DNA of 64,000 nucleotides from Thermoplasmata archaeon (GCA_023140195.1 JAGLME010000008.1:1-64000), one strand, 5' to 3'; positions 1-9,200 are shown, numbered from the stretch's first letter. Numbers and translations: made by a program. Notes: generated by a model not told the origin, from the letters alone.

Positions 1-1
1 T

Positions 2-370
2 ACCGGGGTATGCAGTACCACGAATCTAGAATTGGTGAGATCTCTGGGAGCCGATAACGTAATTGATTACACTAGGGAGGATTTCACCAAAAGCGGTGAG
101 ACCTATGATGTTGTTTTTGATGCAGTAGGTAAGACTTCGCGTTCACGTTGTAAAGGCTCGCTGAAGGAGAATGGAGTTTTTCTTACCACTAACGGCTTAG
201 ATAAGATTGAGGCAGAAGATTTGATCTTCCTCAAAGAGCTTGTTGAGGCAGGAAAGCTAAAGCCGGTTATAGATAGAAGCTATCCGTTGGAACAAATCGT
301 AGAAGCTCATAGATATGTTGATAAAGGGCACAAGAAGGGGAATGTAGTCATAACTCTAGACCACATCTAG
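2..370 (+). CDS. NAD(P)-dependent MDR-family alcohol dehydrogenase / quinone oxidoreductase, 3' part
   Basis: The reading frame is open from base 2, so the gene begins upstream of the window and only about 122 C-terminal residues are visible. Seen: the end of a Rossmann fold (a [16 protein letters not shown] stretch, then VIDYTREDF and [10 protein letters not shown]), followed by the C-terminal segment ending in [26 protein letters not shown]. These are hallmark sequences of zinc-independent medium-chain dehydrogenase/reductase (quinone oxidoreductase-like) enzymes, which reduce carbonyls or quinones with NAD(P)H. Substrate cannot be inferred. The next gene begins 35 bp downstream on the same strand and may be co-transcribed. 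Confidence 0.85.
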   Translation, partial: TGVCSTTNLELVRSLGADNVIDYTREDFTKSGETYDVVFDAVGKTSRSRCKGSLKENGVFLTTNGLDKIEAEDLIFLKELVEAGKLKPVIDRSYPLEQIVEAHRYVDKGHKKGNVVITLDHI

Positions 371-405
371 ATGAAAAAGTTGGAGGATTCCCTCTGATCA
401 TCGAA

Positions 406-1056
406 ATGATGTTGTCTGGTTTTCTCTTTCTGTTCATCATCGTAATTCTTAACCTTGCAACTGTAAAATTCGGTTATGAAATATTCAGTGATCTAGACTC
501 AGACGCTAAGCTACAAAGGATCAACAACAATCCAAAGAAATTCAAGAAAAGCATCGTGTTAACACTCATTGAGCATGGTAGCATCATCGCACTTGCCATA
601 ACGTTGTTTCTTGCTTTTGGTCCCTATAACCTGACACTTGGAGTTATTTGGACAATCTCTCGAATGGGAGAAGGATTGATCCAGATCTATAATAAGAAGA
701 GCTACTGGGGACTTCTCAACATAGCAAGACAATACTCGGTTTCCAGTGGTGCTGAGAAGAATGCGTTGGCCGATTCAGGTCGCGGCATTCTCGAAACGAA
801 GAACTCTACCTTCTCATTTGCACAGGTATTATTCTCCATTGGTACGCTTGCATATTCAATCGTGTTTGTTACCTCTGGAGTTGTGCCCCCGATAATTGGG
901 TATTTTGGGATCGTCGCCAGCATTCTCTATGGCTTCGGTAATGGGATGATGCTTGTGATACCCAACTTCAAAGTCCTGTGGAACGTCGGGGGTCTGTCGA
1001 TTTGGATTTTCGAAATAGTGATAGGAATATGGCTGTTGTGGTATGGCTTCACATAG
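406..1056 (+). CDS. DUF4386-like polytopic membrane protein
   Basis: This 216-residue protein has about six hydrophobic helices. An N-terminal membrane segment is followed by a charged loop (SDLDSDAKLQRINNNPKKFK) and further helices to the C-terminus. The pattern and the central RMGEGLIQIYN segment resemble DUF4386 membrane proteins, whose function is unknown. A GGAGG at about 383-387 lies upstream; ATG 406 gives a long spacer, so an upstream non-ATG start (for example CTG 394) is possible. It ends in TAG, directly followed by a sequence repeated downstream of the next gene (see the repeat at 1054-1079). Confidence 0.6.
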   Translation: MMLSGFLFLFIIVILNLATVKFGYEIFSDLDSDAKLQRINNNPKKFKKSIVLTLIEHGSIIALAITLFLAFGPYNLTLGVIWTISRMGEGLIQIYNKKSYWGLLNIARQYSVSSGAEKNALADSGRGILETKNSTFSFAQVLFSIGTLAYSIVFVTSGVVPPIIGYFGIVASILYGFGNGMMLVIPNFKVLWNVGGLSIWIFEIVIGIWLLWYGFT

Positions 1057-1079
1057 AAAAGGAAGCCGTAAGCCCCCTT
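1054..1079 (+). repeat. Left copy of a direct repeat flanking the beta-helix gene
   Basis: The string TAGAAAAGG (including the stop codon of the preceding gene) and, two bases later, GCCGTAAGCCCCCTT recur in the same order and orientation at 4288-4296 and 4311-4325, just after the stop of the next gene. Both parts are exact; the spacer between them differs. The function is unknown. It may be a 3' element or the boundary of a duplicated or inserted segment. Confidence 0.6.
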
Positions 1080-1156
1080 AGGTCGGTCGGATGTTGCCTG
1101 ATTGGATAGGAAATGTCTGGAATCCTTCGATAAATGGGCTCGGTGGAAGGGCCCTA

Positions 1157-1170
1157 TTCTTTTCTTTTTT
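1157..1170 (+). terminator. Oligo-T terminator candidate
   Basis: A pyrimidine tract of mostly T (TTCTTTTCTTTTTT) follows a small GGGC/GCCC-rich segment about 100 bp after the stop at 1056. Archaeal RNA polymerase terminates at such T tracts. It would separate the DUF4386-like gene from the surface-protein gene. Confidence 0.4.
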
Positions 1171-1212
1171 CATGCTTGATATAAGACAGATCACCAATCC
1201 ATGAATGTCCGT

Positions 1213-1230
1213 GAAAAGCATTTTAAGTGG
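1213..1230 (+). promoter_or_regulatory. Archaeal BRE/TATA-like promoter
   Basis: GAAAAGCATTTTAAGTGG has the purine-rich BRE plus TATA form of archaeal promoters. It lies about 45 bp before the TTG start at 1270, leaving a short leader that contains a GAGGT ribosome site at about 1258-1262. Confidence 0.45.
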
Positions 1231-1269
1231 AAACACACATTGAGTGATGAGGATGCTTGAGGTATTAGA

Positions 1270-4200
1270 TTGAAGAGAGATAGTGTAATTGTTGTATTCG
1301 TTATGATTCTCGGGGTCTTCTCTGCCACACTGTCGATCATACCTGACAATGTGGGGGCTACCATCCTGTATGTGGGTGGAGGTGGTCCTGGGAACTACAC
1401 TACTGTACAGAGCGCCCTTGACGCGGCCAAAGTTGACGATACCGTCTTCGTCTACAATGGAACGTACCGCGAAAACCTCATAATCGGCAGGCGTTTATCA
1501 TTACTGGGTGAAGATCGTAACTCGACAGTTATTGACGGTAGAGGTGGCCTGTGGGTAGTTAAGACAACCGCAGGTGGCGTGATAGTCTCTGGATTCACTA
1601 TCACCAATAGTACCGATTATGCCATTCATCTCATCCTCAACAATAATGTCGAGATTACCGATAACAACATAGTGGACAATCGAGGCGCTGGGATATTACT
1701 TCAACAATCTACCAACTGCATAGTCAGCAATAACAACGTATCGAACAACAATGGGGCGGGAGTGTTCATCCATGGCTCTGCCAACAGTGTTGTCAACAAC
1801 AATATACATGATAACTACGCGGGGATTTCGATAGAGTTCTCTTTGGCCAACTCCGTCTCTGGCAACAATATCTCGGGCAATGGAATCGGGATAGGTTTTG
1901 GAGATTCGAATGGAGGGACCCTTTCTGACAATCACATTTGGAACAATGGTTGGGGTGTTTACTTCTATTATTCTAGCCAGGTTTCAATGACCAATAATAT
2001 GTTCCAGAATGACGGAATTCTCATCAAAGGTCCGACGTTCGAGAATTGGACTCACACAATCGACGTTTCAAACACTGTCAATGGCAAGCCCGTTTATTAT
2101 TGGAAGAGCGTTAATGGAGGGATCATTCCTCAGAATGCTGGGCAAGTCATACTTGCGAATTGTCAGAACGTCGTTGTGGAGAACCAGAACTTGACAAACG
2201 GAACCGCAGGGATTCAACTTGGCTTCTCACACATGAACACAATCAGCAACAACACGATCGCCTATAATGACTACTTCGGGATTCAACTCTACGGTTCTGG
2301 CACCAATATTGTCGAAAGGAATAATGTCTCGAATAACGGGCGCTACGGCATTGACCTTGACCTCTCAAGTGGCAACACGATTGCTAATAACACCGCCTTC
2401 TCAAATGTCCAGATCGGTATCCTCGTTTTCGAATCCAACGGAAATGTCCTCAATAACAACACTATCTTGAACAGCTCCTCCGGCATACATTCGGTTCGTT
2501 CTGATACTAGTCTGATTGCGAACAACTCTATCTTCGTGAACAGTTATGGCGGAGTCACGCTACGGTCCTCAAACGATGTAACAATAACCGGCAATTCTAT
2601 CAGAGATAACCCATGGGGGATTGATCTTTCTCATTCATTGAACAGCAATGTCACCAACAATACACTGACAAGCAATGGAATAACTCTATTCCATGGTTCG
2701 CTTGCTGAATGGAATACCCATACTATCGAGACTTCAAATACGGTCAACGGAAGACCTGTCATCTACTGGAAGGATGTTGTAGGGGGACTGATTCCCGCTG
2801 GAGCTGGACAAGTAATCCTTGCCAACTGCCAAGATGTCGTTGTTGAGGACCAGATTGTGAATAACGCGACAATTGGAGTCCTGCTCGGCTATTCATCGAA
2901 TATTACGATCATCAACAACACCGCTCTCCTCAACTACCTGGCAGGCTTCTATCTCTACGCCTCCAGCGATAGCACCATAGTAAGCAATAATGCCTCAGTA
3001 AACACAAGAATGGGCATAACCTTGGTTGATACCAGCGGTACAGATGTGGTTAACAACAATGTTTCTAGTAATCAAGATGGCATCTCACTTCAGCTTTCTA
3101 ACAACAATAACGTAATATCTGAGAATGTGGTCGATAACAATCGGGACGGAATTTTAATTTGGGTCTCACACAGCAACACAATACACGACAACACGGTTTC
3201 CTCTAGTACTAGATATGGAGTTGTCATCACCGCTTCCAGTAGCAATCGTTTGTACCACAACAGAATACAGAACAACACACAGCAGGCTCAAGACGATACT
3301 TCTACCAACCAATGGGACGATGGCTATCCATCAGGTGGGAACTACTGGTCAGATTACCTTGGACCCGATTCTTTCAGAGGCCCAAATCAAGACATACCAG
3401 GAAGTGACGGCATTGGAGATACCCCTTACATCATAGATGCTGACAGCCTGGACAAATACCCGGTGGTCTCTCTTGGAACAGTATATCCTTATCCATCTGG
3501 CAGAGTCAGCGCAGTTCTGAGCGGTCAGAACTTCGAGAATGTGACTGTCGTGTGGGATCCCTCTCCGGATGAATCTCTTGGTCTTGTCGATAGGTATGAT
3601 GTCTATCGAGGATTGGACTATAACATAAGCAGGAATCTGTACCAGCAGATTGGCAGTGTTCCGAATGGAACACACTCATTCATAGACGTGTATGCAGGTA
3701 AAGGTGACCCGAGGACTTACTTCTACATCGTTTGCACAGTGAATATAACAAACAGCTCGACGTGCGCAGATAATCAAGCAGCCAAGTTCACCCGCCCCCT
3801 CTCCAAAGGCCCAAACCTCATATCAATCCCACTCATCCAATCAGACGAACACATACCAACAGTCCTCCAGACGCTCTCCTACGACAACGCCTGGTCCTAC
3901 GATCCCATCAACCAAGAATGGAGATCCTTCTCGAAATCAAAGCCTTACGCTCAGAGCCTGGAATACTTGAATCACACCATTGGCATCTGGGTGAACGTCA
4001 CTCAGGATTCCAACCTTACCGTTGCAGGAGTTGTTCCCACTTCGACCACGATCGATCTGCAAGCAGGATGGAACCTCGTGGGCTTTCCATCATTTGATGA
4101 CAACTTCACGGTGGCAGACCTCAAGGCAGCGGTTGCTGTTGAGAGGATAGAAGGATTCGATGCGTTGGCCCCGCCTTATTTCTTGAGAGCAATGTTAGAT

Positions 4201-4278
4201 GGGGACTTCTTGCAGGCTGGGTTTGGGTATTGGATCAGAGTAGAATCTCCAGCGATTTGGACTGTCGAAAACGTATAG
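1270..4278 (+). CDS. Secreted right-handed beta-helix (NosD/PbH1-type) surface protein
   Basis: The TTG start is preceded by GAGGT at a 6-nt spacer and opens a signal peptide (KRDS, hydrophobic stretch, cleavage near DNVGA). Residues ~60-690 are parallel beta-helix repeats rich in N-N-x-I/V and NxT/S sequons. Two copies of a module containing SNTVNG(K/R)PV and GAGQVILANCQ lie near residues 265-310 and 490-530. The helix closes with the NosD-type GGNYWSDY and GIGDTPYIID motifs. A fibronectin-III-like domain (~735-845) and a C-terminal domain with GPNLISIPLIQSDE and GWNLVGFPSF follow; the same tail occurs in the proteins at 10113 and 12968. There is no membrane anchor. Beta-helices of this kind bind or cleave polysaccharide, but no catalytic residues can be named. 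Confidence 0.85.
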   Translation: MKRDSVIVVFVMILGVFSATLSIIPDNVGATILYVGGGGPGNYTTVQSALDAAKVDDTVFVYNGTYRENLIIGRRLSLLGEDRNSTVIDGRGGLWVVKTTAGGVIVSGFTITNSTDYAIHLILNNNVEITDNNIVDNRGAGILLQQSTNCIVSNNNVSNNNGAGVFIHGSANSVVNNNIHDNYAGISIEFSLANSVSGNNISGNGIGIGFGDSNGGTLSDNHIWNNGWGVYFYYSSQVSMTNNMFQNDGILIKGPTFENWTHTIDVSNTVNGKPVYYWKSVNGGIIPQNAGQVILANCQNVVVENQNLTNGTAGIQLGFSHMNTISNNTIAYNDYFGIQLYGSGTNIVERNNVSNNGRYGIDLDLSSGNTIANNTAFSNVQIGILVFESNGNVLNNNTILNSSSGIHSVRSDTSLIANNSIFVNSYGGVTLRSSNDVTITGNSIRDNPWGIDLSHSLNSNVTNNTLTSNGITLFHGSLAEWNTHTIETSNTVNGRPVIYWKDVVGGLIPAGAGQVILANCQDVVVEDQIVNNATIGVLLGYSSNITIINNTALLNYLAGFYLYASSDSTIVSNNASVNTRMGITLVDTSGTDVVNNNVSSNQDGISLQLSNNNNVISENVVDNNRDGILIWVSHSNTIHDNTVSSSTRYGVVITASSSNRLYHNRIQNNTQQAQDDTSTNQWDDGYPSGGNYWSDYLGPDSFRGPNQDIPGSDGIGDTPYIIDADSLDKYPVVSLGTVYPYPSGRVSAVLSGQNFENVTVVWDPSPDESLGLVDRYDVYRGLDYNISRNLYQQIGSVPNGTHSFIDVYAGKGDPRTYFYIVCTVNITNSSTCADNQAAKFTRPLSKGPNLISIPLIQSDEHIPTVLQTLSYDNAWSYDPINQEWRSFSKSKPYAQSLEYLNHTIGIWVNVTQDSNLTVAGVVPTSTTIDLQAGWNLVGFPSFDDNFTVADLKAAVAVERIEGFDALAPPYFLRAMLDGDFLQAGFGYWIRVESPAIWTVENV

Positions 4279-4287
4279 CCAGATGCG

Positions 4288-4325
4288 TAGAAAAGGGGTG
4301 CCAGGTCACCGCCGTAAGCCCCCTT
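4288..4325 (+). repeat. Right copy of the direct repeat flanking the beta-helix gene
   Basis: TAGAAAAGG at 4288-4296 and GCCGTAAGCCCCCTT at 4311-4325 repeat the sequence found at 1054-1079 in the same orientation, about 3.2 kb apart, bracketing the surface-protein gene. Confidence 0.6.
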
Positions 4326-4346
4326 CTGTACGAGCTGATACAGATA

Positions 4347-5147
4347 TCAAGAACCAGATTCTGACAATCTGTCTTTCATAGGCAACAGCGCCTCGACAAC
4401 TGGTGCACAATCTTCTGAATCCATCGGAGAAACATCATCCAGGTCCGCGCTGACAACACAATCGCTGTAAGGAACCGATGCCAGCAGGTCGATGTCCAAT
4501 TCCTTGAGCTTCTCCCGGGCAAACTCCACGTCCTTCTCCCCCCTCGATTTGTTCAACACGGCCACTATCCGCTTCAACCCGATGTCCTTCGCCAGCTTCT
4601 TGATGTTCCTCGCGGTCTCCACAGATCTCGTACCAGGTTCGATGACAATGATCAATACATCAACGCTCTCGGCCGTACCTCTCCCCAAATGCTCCACACC
4701 GGCCTCCATGTCCATGACCAGGACCTCGTCCCTCTTCAGTATCAGATGGCTGACGAGCCTCCTCACAAGCGCGTTCTCGGGGCAGAAGCAACCTGAAGCT
4801 CCGGTCTCTATCGTACCTAAAGTCAAGAGAGTGACGCCATCCTCTGTTGGAACACCGAACTTATCCGCCAGATCGCTCACTTTCGGGTTCAACGTGAAGA
4901 GCGAACCGTAGGAAGAACCCGGTCTCACCCCGGTTCTCTCCTCCACCAGGTCCAGCATCTTTGATATCGGCTCTGTCCTGTCCCTGACATCTTTGGGAAC
5001 TCCGAGCGCCGAACCCAGCGATGGGGACGGATCTATGTCAACGGCCAGCACCTTCTTGCCTTCCCTTCCGAGCAGTCTGGCAAGTATGGCGGCGACCGTT
5101 GTCTTACCGACCCCTCCTTTCCCGCTGACAGCAACCCTCAACGCCAT
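4347..5147 (-). CDS. cooC: CooC-type nickel-insertion ATPase (CO dehydrogenase maturation factor)
   Basis: This MinD/SIMIBI-class ATPase carries the deviant Walker A SGKGGVGKT at residues 8-16 (first K at 10), VLAVDIDPSPS after it, and a VLVMDMEAGVEHLGRG switch. The CFC at 120-122 is the CxC motif by which CooC dimers bind nickel. The family loads Ni into the C-cluster of CO dehydrogenase. AGGTG with a 6-nt spacer supports ATG 5147; a GTG at 5156 directly after the upstream stop is the alternative. It follows cooT without a gap, forming a two-gene nickel-maturation operon. CODH/ACS itself is outside the window. Confidence 0.9.
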   Translation of the reverse strand: MALRVAVSGKGGVGKTTVAAILARLLGREGKKVLAVDIDPSPSLGSALGVPKDVRDRTEPISKMLDLVEERTGVRPGSSYGSLFTLNPKVSDLADKFGVPTEDGVTLLTLGTIETGASGCFCPENALVRRLVSHLILKRDEVLVMDMEAGVEHLGRGTAESVDVLIIVIEPGTRSVETARNIKKLAKDIGLKRIVAVLNKSRGEKDVEFAREKLKELDIDLLASVPYSDCVVSADLDDVSPMDSEDCAPVVEALLPMKDRLSESGS

Positions 5148-5156
5148 CAGAAGCAC

Positions 5157-5345
5157 CTACTTCTCTCTGACAATGACCTGATGTTTGACGGAGTCTACGA
5201 CCTTCAATTCACCGGTTATCGTCTTCTCCTCTCCCAGAATCCCCACGAAGGTCAGCTGGTCACCCTCGATGAAGATCTTTGCCACGTCCTTCATTATCTC
5301 CTCGTTCTCTCCTTCCCTCTCCAAGAAGATTGTAGATTCGCACAT
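5157..5345 (-). CDS. cooT: CooT-family nickel-binding protein
   Basis: This 62-residue protein starts MCES; Cys2 right after the initiator Met is the Ni ligand in Rhodospirillum CooT. The rest (EEIMKDVAKIFIEGD, then a GELKVVDSVKHQVIV ending) matches the small SH3-like CooT fold. The usual length of about 60-70 residues is kept. It is the first gene of the operon with cooC, with stop TAG immediately before the possible GTG of cooC. A TATA-like box at 5376-5387 implies a leader of roughly 10 nt. Role: nickel chaperone for CO dehydrogenase (established for the family, inferred here). Confidence 0.8.
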   Translation of the reverse strand: MCESTIFLEREGENEEIMKDVAKIFIEGDQLTFVGILGEEKTITGELKVVDSVKHQVIVREK

Positions 5346-5375
5346 GTTTATCCCAATCGATATGAAAGTCGGATT

Positions 5376-5387
5376 CCTATTTAACGA
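5376..5387 (-). promoter_or_regulatory. TATA-like promoter of cooT-cooC
   Basis: On the minus strand the sequence reads TCGTTAAATAGG, centred about 36 bp upstream of the cooT ATG at 5345. This is the spacing expected for an archaeal promoter with a very short leader. Confidence 0.45.
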
Positions 5388-5501
5388 TTATTTGGATTCG
5401 TCTGGAGGAACCCAGTTCTCGAAAGGTATTTGTAATCACGTTCTTTGTGATGTCACGGTCTGAAAGGACCCGAAACGATTGCGCTGGAAGAGGCGATATA
5501 T

Positions 5502-8500
5502 ATGACCAATACCAGAACCTCCAGGCGAAGGAGATTCCCCAAACATGCGGGACTGCATTTTGACGACCCAATAGAGGAAGCGGACGAGGACATTGCTCGA
5601 TTGATTCAGTTGGAGGAGGAAAGGCAGGGCAGGAAGCTGATAATGATCGCGTCCGAGAGCATTTGCCCCAGGCCGGTGAAGGAGGCTCTGAACTCCGTAT
5701 TCACCAATCTGTACTCGGAAGGACTGCCGTCGATCAGAATGGACCGGGAGACCAACGACGAGGTCCTGGACTACGATCTCCAGATGACCAATCACAGGAG
5801 GTTTGCTGATAGGCGGTATTACAAAGGGTGCGATTACGTCAACCTGGTGGAGACGCTGGCCAAGAGGAGGATATGCGAGCTCTACGCCACGCACGATAAC
5901 CCCAAGGCAAAGGTGAAGTTCACTCCCGAAGAGATCTACGCGAACGTGCAGCCGCTTTCCGGAGCCATCGGCAACAATGCGATCTATGATGCGTTCGTCA
6001 AACCGGGGGATACCGTGATGGGAATGTCCCTGACCAGCGGAGGACATCTGACGCACGGAAGCCTGGCAAACAGGTCGGGCATGTTCTACAACATCATCTC
6101 ATACGAAGCGGATTTGGAGACCGGGGAGCTCAAGTGGGACGAAATGGAGCAAATGGTTCGGGAGCACAAGCCAAAGATGATCATCGCTGGCTACAGCGCC
6201 TACCCGTGGGATATCGACTGGAAGAAGTTCAGGGAGATCGCGGACATCTCAGGCGCAATCCTCCTTGCCGATGTCTCTCACACAGCCGGGCTCATAGTTG
6301 CCAGGCAGATGAACAACCCCATTGAATACGCGGACGTGGTCATGTTCACCACACAGAAGACGATGTGCGGACCGAGAGGCGCGGTGATACTCACTACCGA
6401 CATCGAGAAGGCGAAGAAGATCGACATTTCTGTCTTTCCTGGAGAGCAGTCCGGTGCACATCAGAACAACATAGCCGCCAAAGCGGTTGCTTTCAAGATT
6501 GCCCAATCAGACGAATACAAAGCCCTGGCCAAGAACATCGTTGACAATGCGAAACATCTGGAGAAGGCGTTCCGCAAGCTCGGTCTGAAGATTGCATACA
6601 ACGGCACCCAAAGCCACATGGTCCTCATCGATCTGAAGGCGATTCCCAACAAGACTGGATACACTCTGACCGGGGAGATAGCAGCAAGGATCCTGGAATT
6701 GTGCGGCATCGTCACCAACAAGAACACGATACCCGGCGATGACAACGCAATCCATCCTACGGCGCTGCGATTCGGCACACCCTGGGTGACCCAGAGAGGT
6801 CTCGGCAAGAAGCACATGGAGAAGATCGCCCAGCTGGCGCACAGGGTTCTCACGAACATCCAACCCTTCCACTGGATAGGCCGCGTCAAGAGCATCGGCA
6901 GGGGGAAGATCGACCTGACGATCATGGAGGAGGTCAAGGCGGAGGTCGAGAAGCTCGAGGGCGAGACCGTCCGTGAGATGGACATCGAATTGGACAATTA
7001 TCCGCACTATTTCGGAGCTGGTGAGATTCAAGGGCTGAAGACTTCCCTTTACGAGAAGCACGTCGAGCTGAATGCGAGGATCTCGGAGAAGGATGGTTGG
7101 CTCGTCCCCACAAGTTATACCAAGATTAAAGAAGAGGTCGATGCGCTGGAGAAGAGAGCTGGTCTGGTGGACATCGGGGACGTCGGGATAATCGAGGTCT
7201 CCGGAAGGAGAGCCGAAGAGTTCCTGGATGAGGTCGGGACTGCTGGCATCCTCGGAATGGAGTTCGGACAATCGAAGAGAACACTGTTCCTGGACAAGGA
7301 CTCCACACTGCTCGCCGAGGGATTGGTGATCCGTCTCAGGGGAAAGAAGGACTGGAGCAGGTTCATCGTGCTGACCCATGCCGTGAACACGGAGAGGATC
7401 AAGCTCTGGTTCAGGTCCCTGTCTGATTCTTATGTCATCTTCGATGAGGAGGATGTTTACAGAAAGGTGCAGGGTCCGGTCGTGGTTAGGGACTTGAAGG
7501 AGGTCGAGAACCCGAGGGAGAAGCTGACGGCTATCGTGGTCAGGGGACCCAACGCCCGGAAGGTCCTCAGGGCGGCGGACTCCAATATCAAGGGATTGAG
7601 GGCAGGCCAGACTTTGACTGGCAACTTCATGGGAACCAGGTGTGTTGTTGCACATACCGGCTTTGGAAAGAAGGATTTGAGTTTCACAGTTCTGGTGAGT
7701 CCCGGAAGCGCAGGCAAGGTCTGGGACAAGTTGACGGCCTCAGGTGAAAAGCACGGTCTGATCCCCGTCGGGTACACTGCAAGGGGCCAAGTGAGAAAGA
7801 AGCACGGAATGACGCCACTGTCTGGGAAGAAGGTCAAGGGAAAGGCTCTGGTCAACTCGTACAGCAACCTAATCGACTTCAGCAAGCCCTACTTCATCGG
7901 TCAACGCAAGATTCTGCAGTTCGCTCCAAAATCGAAGAAGAGGAAGTACCAGTACGTCCCGGACGAAAGGGAGCCGAGGAAGAGCTGCTTGTATGATGAA
8001 CACGTCAAACTAGCCGGAAAGACCAGGATCGTACCGTTCGCCGGATGGCTGATGCCAGTATCGTACGGTTCAATCGCAGAAGAACACAAAGCGGTCCGGG
8101 AGGCGGCCGGGCTTTTCGACGTCTCACACATGGGGACCGTCGGGATTTCTGGCAAATACGCAACACAATTCTTGGACTTCGTTACGACCAATTACATCCA
8201 TCTTCTGTATCCCGGCCAGAGCATGTACGGATACATTCTCGATCCAGAAGGCACCGTGATAGACGACGTGTTCACCTACTGCCTGGCGAAGAACAGATAC
8301 CTGATGGTCGCCAACGCGGTCAACGCGGAGAAGGTGTTGGCATGGCTGCACGCGGTGAACTCCATGAGGTTCATCGTGGACAGTGAGAACCCCAACGCGG
8401 AGGTCAGGGAGCCCGTGAAGATCGTTGATCTGAAGGACAGGTCCAGCGGGAAGCGTCAGAAAGTGGACATCGCACTGCAGGGGCCGAGGTCTCTAGACGT

Positions 8501-9200
8501 TCTTCTCGGTCTGGTGAAGGACGAAGACCTGGAACGCAAGATAGGCCAACTCGGGAAATTCGAATTCATGGATGCCGAGATAGCTGGAATAAGAATGTTC
8601 GTGTCAAGGTCCGGATACACCGGCGAGGATGTCGGTTTTGAACTGTACATGCATCCCGATGATGCTCCCAGGTTCTGGCGGTTGGTTCTCAAGCATGGGA
8701 AGGAGTTCGGGGTCAAGCCCACGGCACTGGGAGCCAGAGATTCGACGAGAACAGAGGCCGGATTCCCGCTGTGGGGCAGCGAACTGGCGGGCGATCATGA
8801 CATCTTCCCGTCCGAGGCTGGTTATGGGTATTTCGTGAGATTGCATAAGCCCTTTTTCGTCGGAAGACAACGCGCCCTGAAGAAGGCAAAGGACTGGGAG
8901 AAACAGATCATACGGTTCAGGTTGATCAAGAGGGGCGGTCGAATGGCAAAGCCCGGCGGTCCTGTCCTTAATCTGGAAGGAGAGACGATCGGTCAAGTGA
9001 CAACCAACCTGGTGGTCAAAGGGTTCCAAACTGGCTTGGCGTTCGTGGACCGTGAATATGCGGAGGAGGGTACCAGAATCGGAGTCTTCCCTGAACCCCG
9101 TCCAGGCAAGAAGATCGACGGCAGATCCATCAGGGTGGGAACCGCAACAGTCCTATCCAGACTTCAAACGCTCGAAGAACAGGTCACTAAGTTGAAGTGA
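5502..9200 (+). CDS. Three-domain fusion: serine hydroxymethyltransferase - degenerate GcvT - GcvT aminomethyltransferase
   Basis: A single 1232-residue frame. Residues ~20-460 are SHMT: IASES, RRYYKGC, and the PLP site TTQKTMCGPRG with Schiff-base Lys286. The usual TTTTHK histidine is Gln here. Residues ~510-825 are a GcvT fold (SLYEKHVELN, EKRAGLVDIGDVG) in which the catalytic-region DD (normally VIDD) is replaced by LLAEG. Residues ~828-1232 are a complete GcvT (HVKLAGKTRIVPFAGW, AAGLFDVSHMG, GTVIDDVF, SGYTGEDVGFEL) with the C-terminal barrel. SHMT moves C1 from serine to H4F; GcvT makes methylene-H4F from an aminomethyl donor. No gcvP or gcvH is in the window. GAGG lies upstream of ATG 5502. 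The stop overlaps convergent fdhD by 14 bp. Confidence 0.85.
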   Translation: MTNTRTSRRRRFPKHAGLHFDDPIEEADEDIARLIQLEEERQGRKLIMIASESICPRPVKEALNSVFTNLYSEGLPSIRMDRETNDEVLDYDLQMTNHRRFADRRYYKGCDYVNLVETLAKRRICELYATHDNPKAKVKFTPEEIYANVQPLSGAIGNNAIYDAFVKPGDTVMGMSLTSGGHLTHGSLANRSGMFYNIISYEADLETGELKWDEMEQMVREHKPKMIIAGYSAYPWDIDWKKFREIADISGAILLADVSHTAGLIVARQMNNPIEYADVVMFTTQKTMCGPRGAVILTTDIEKAKKIDISVFPGEQSGAHQNNIAAKAVAFKIAQSDEYKALAKNIVDNAKHLEKAFRKLGLKIAYNGTQSHMVLIDLKAIPNKTGYTLTGEIAARILELCGIVTNKNTIPGDDNAIHPTALRFGTPWVTQRGLGKKHMEKIAQLAHRVLTNIQPFHWIGRVKSIGRGKIDLTIMEEVKAEVEKLEGETVREMDIELDNYPHYFGAGEIQGLKTSLYEKHVELNARISEKDGWLVPTSYTKIKEEVDALEKRAGLVDIGDVGIIEVSGRRAEEFLDEVGTAGILGMEFGQSKRTLFLDKDSTLLAEGLVIRLRGKKDWSRFIVLTHAVNTERIKLWFRSLSDSYVIFDEEDVYRKVQGPVVVRDLKEVENPREKLTAIVVRGPNARKVLRAADSNIKGLRAGQTLTGNFMGTRCVVAHTGFGKKDLSFTVLVSPGSAGKVWDKLTASGEKHGLIPVGYTARGQVRKKHGMTPLSGKKVKGKALVNSYSNLIDFSKPYFIGQRKILQFAPKSKKRKYQYVPDEREPRKSCLYDEHVKLAGKTRIVPFAGWLMPVSYGSIAEEHKAVREAAGLFDVSHMGTVGISGKYATQFLDFVTTNYIHLLYPGQSMYGYILDPEGTVIDDVFTYCLAKNRYLMVANAVNAEKVLAWLHAVNSMRFIVDSENPNAEVREPVKIVDLKDRSSGKRQKVDIALQGPRSLDVLLGLVKDEDLERKIGQLGKFEFMDAEIAGIRMFVSRSGYTGEDVGFELYMHPDDAPRFWRLVLKHGKEFGVKPTALGARDSTRTEAGFPLWGSELAGDHDIFPSEAGYGYFVRLHKPFFVGRQRALKKAKDWEKQIIRFRLIKRGGRMAKPGGPVLNLEGETIGQVTTNLVVKGFQTGLAFVDREYAEEGTRIGVFPEPRPGKKIDGRSIRVGTATVLSRLQTLEEQVTKLK

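Noticed and set aside
5436..5501. Possible riboswitch upstream of the SHMT-GcvT gene (a glycine-type switch would be expected in bacteria)
   Set aside because: The gap between cooT and the gene is short, mostly promoter, and shows no glycine-riboswitch core.
6507..7655. 382-codon minus-strand open frame
   Set aside because: It is antisense to the SHMT-GcvT fusion, with no motifs and no ribosome site.
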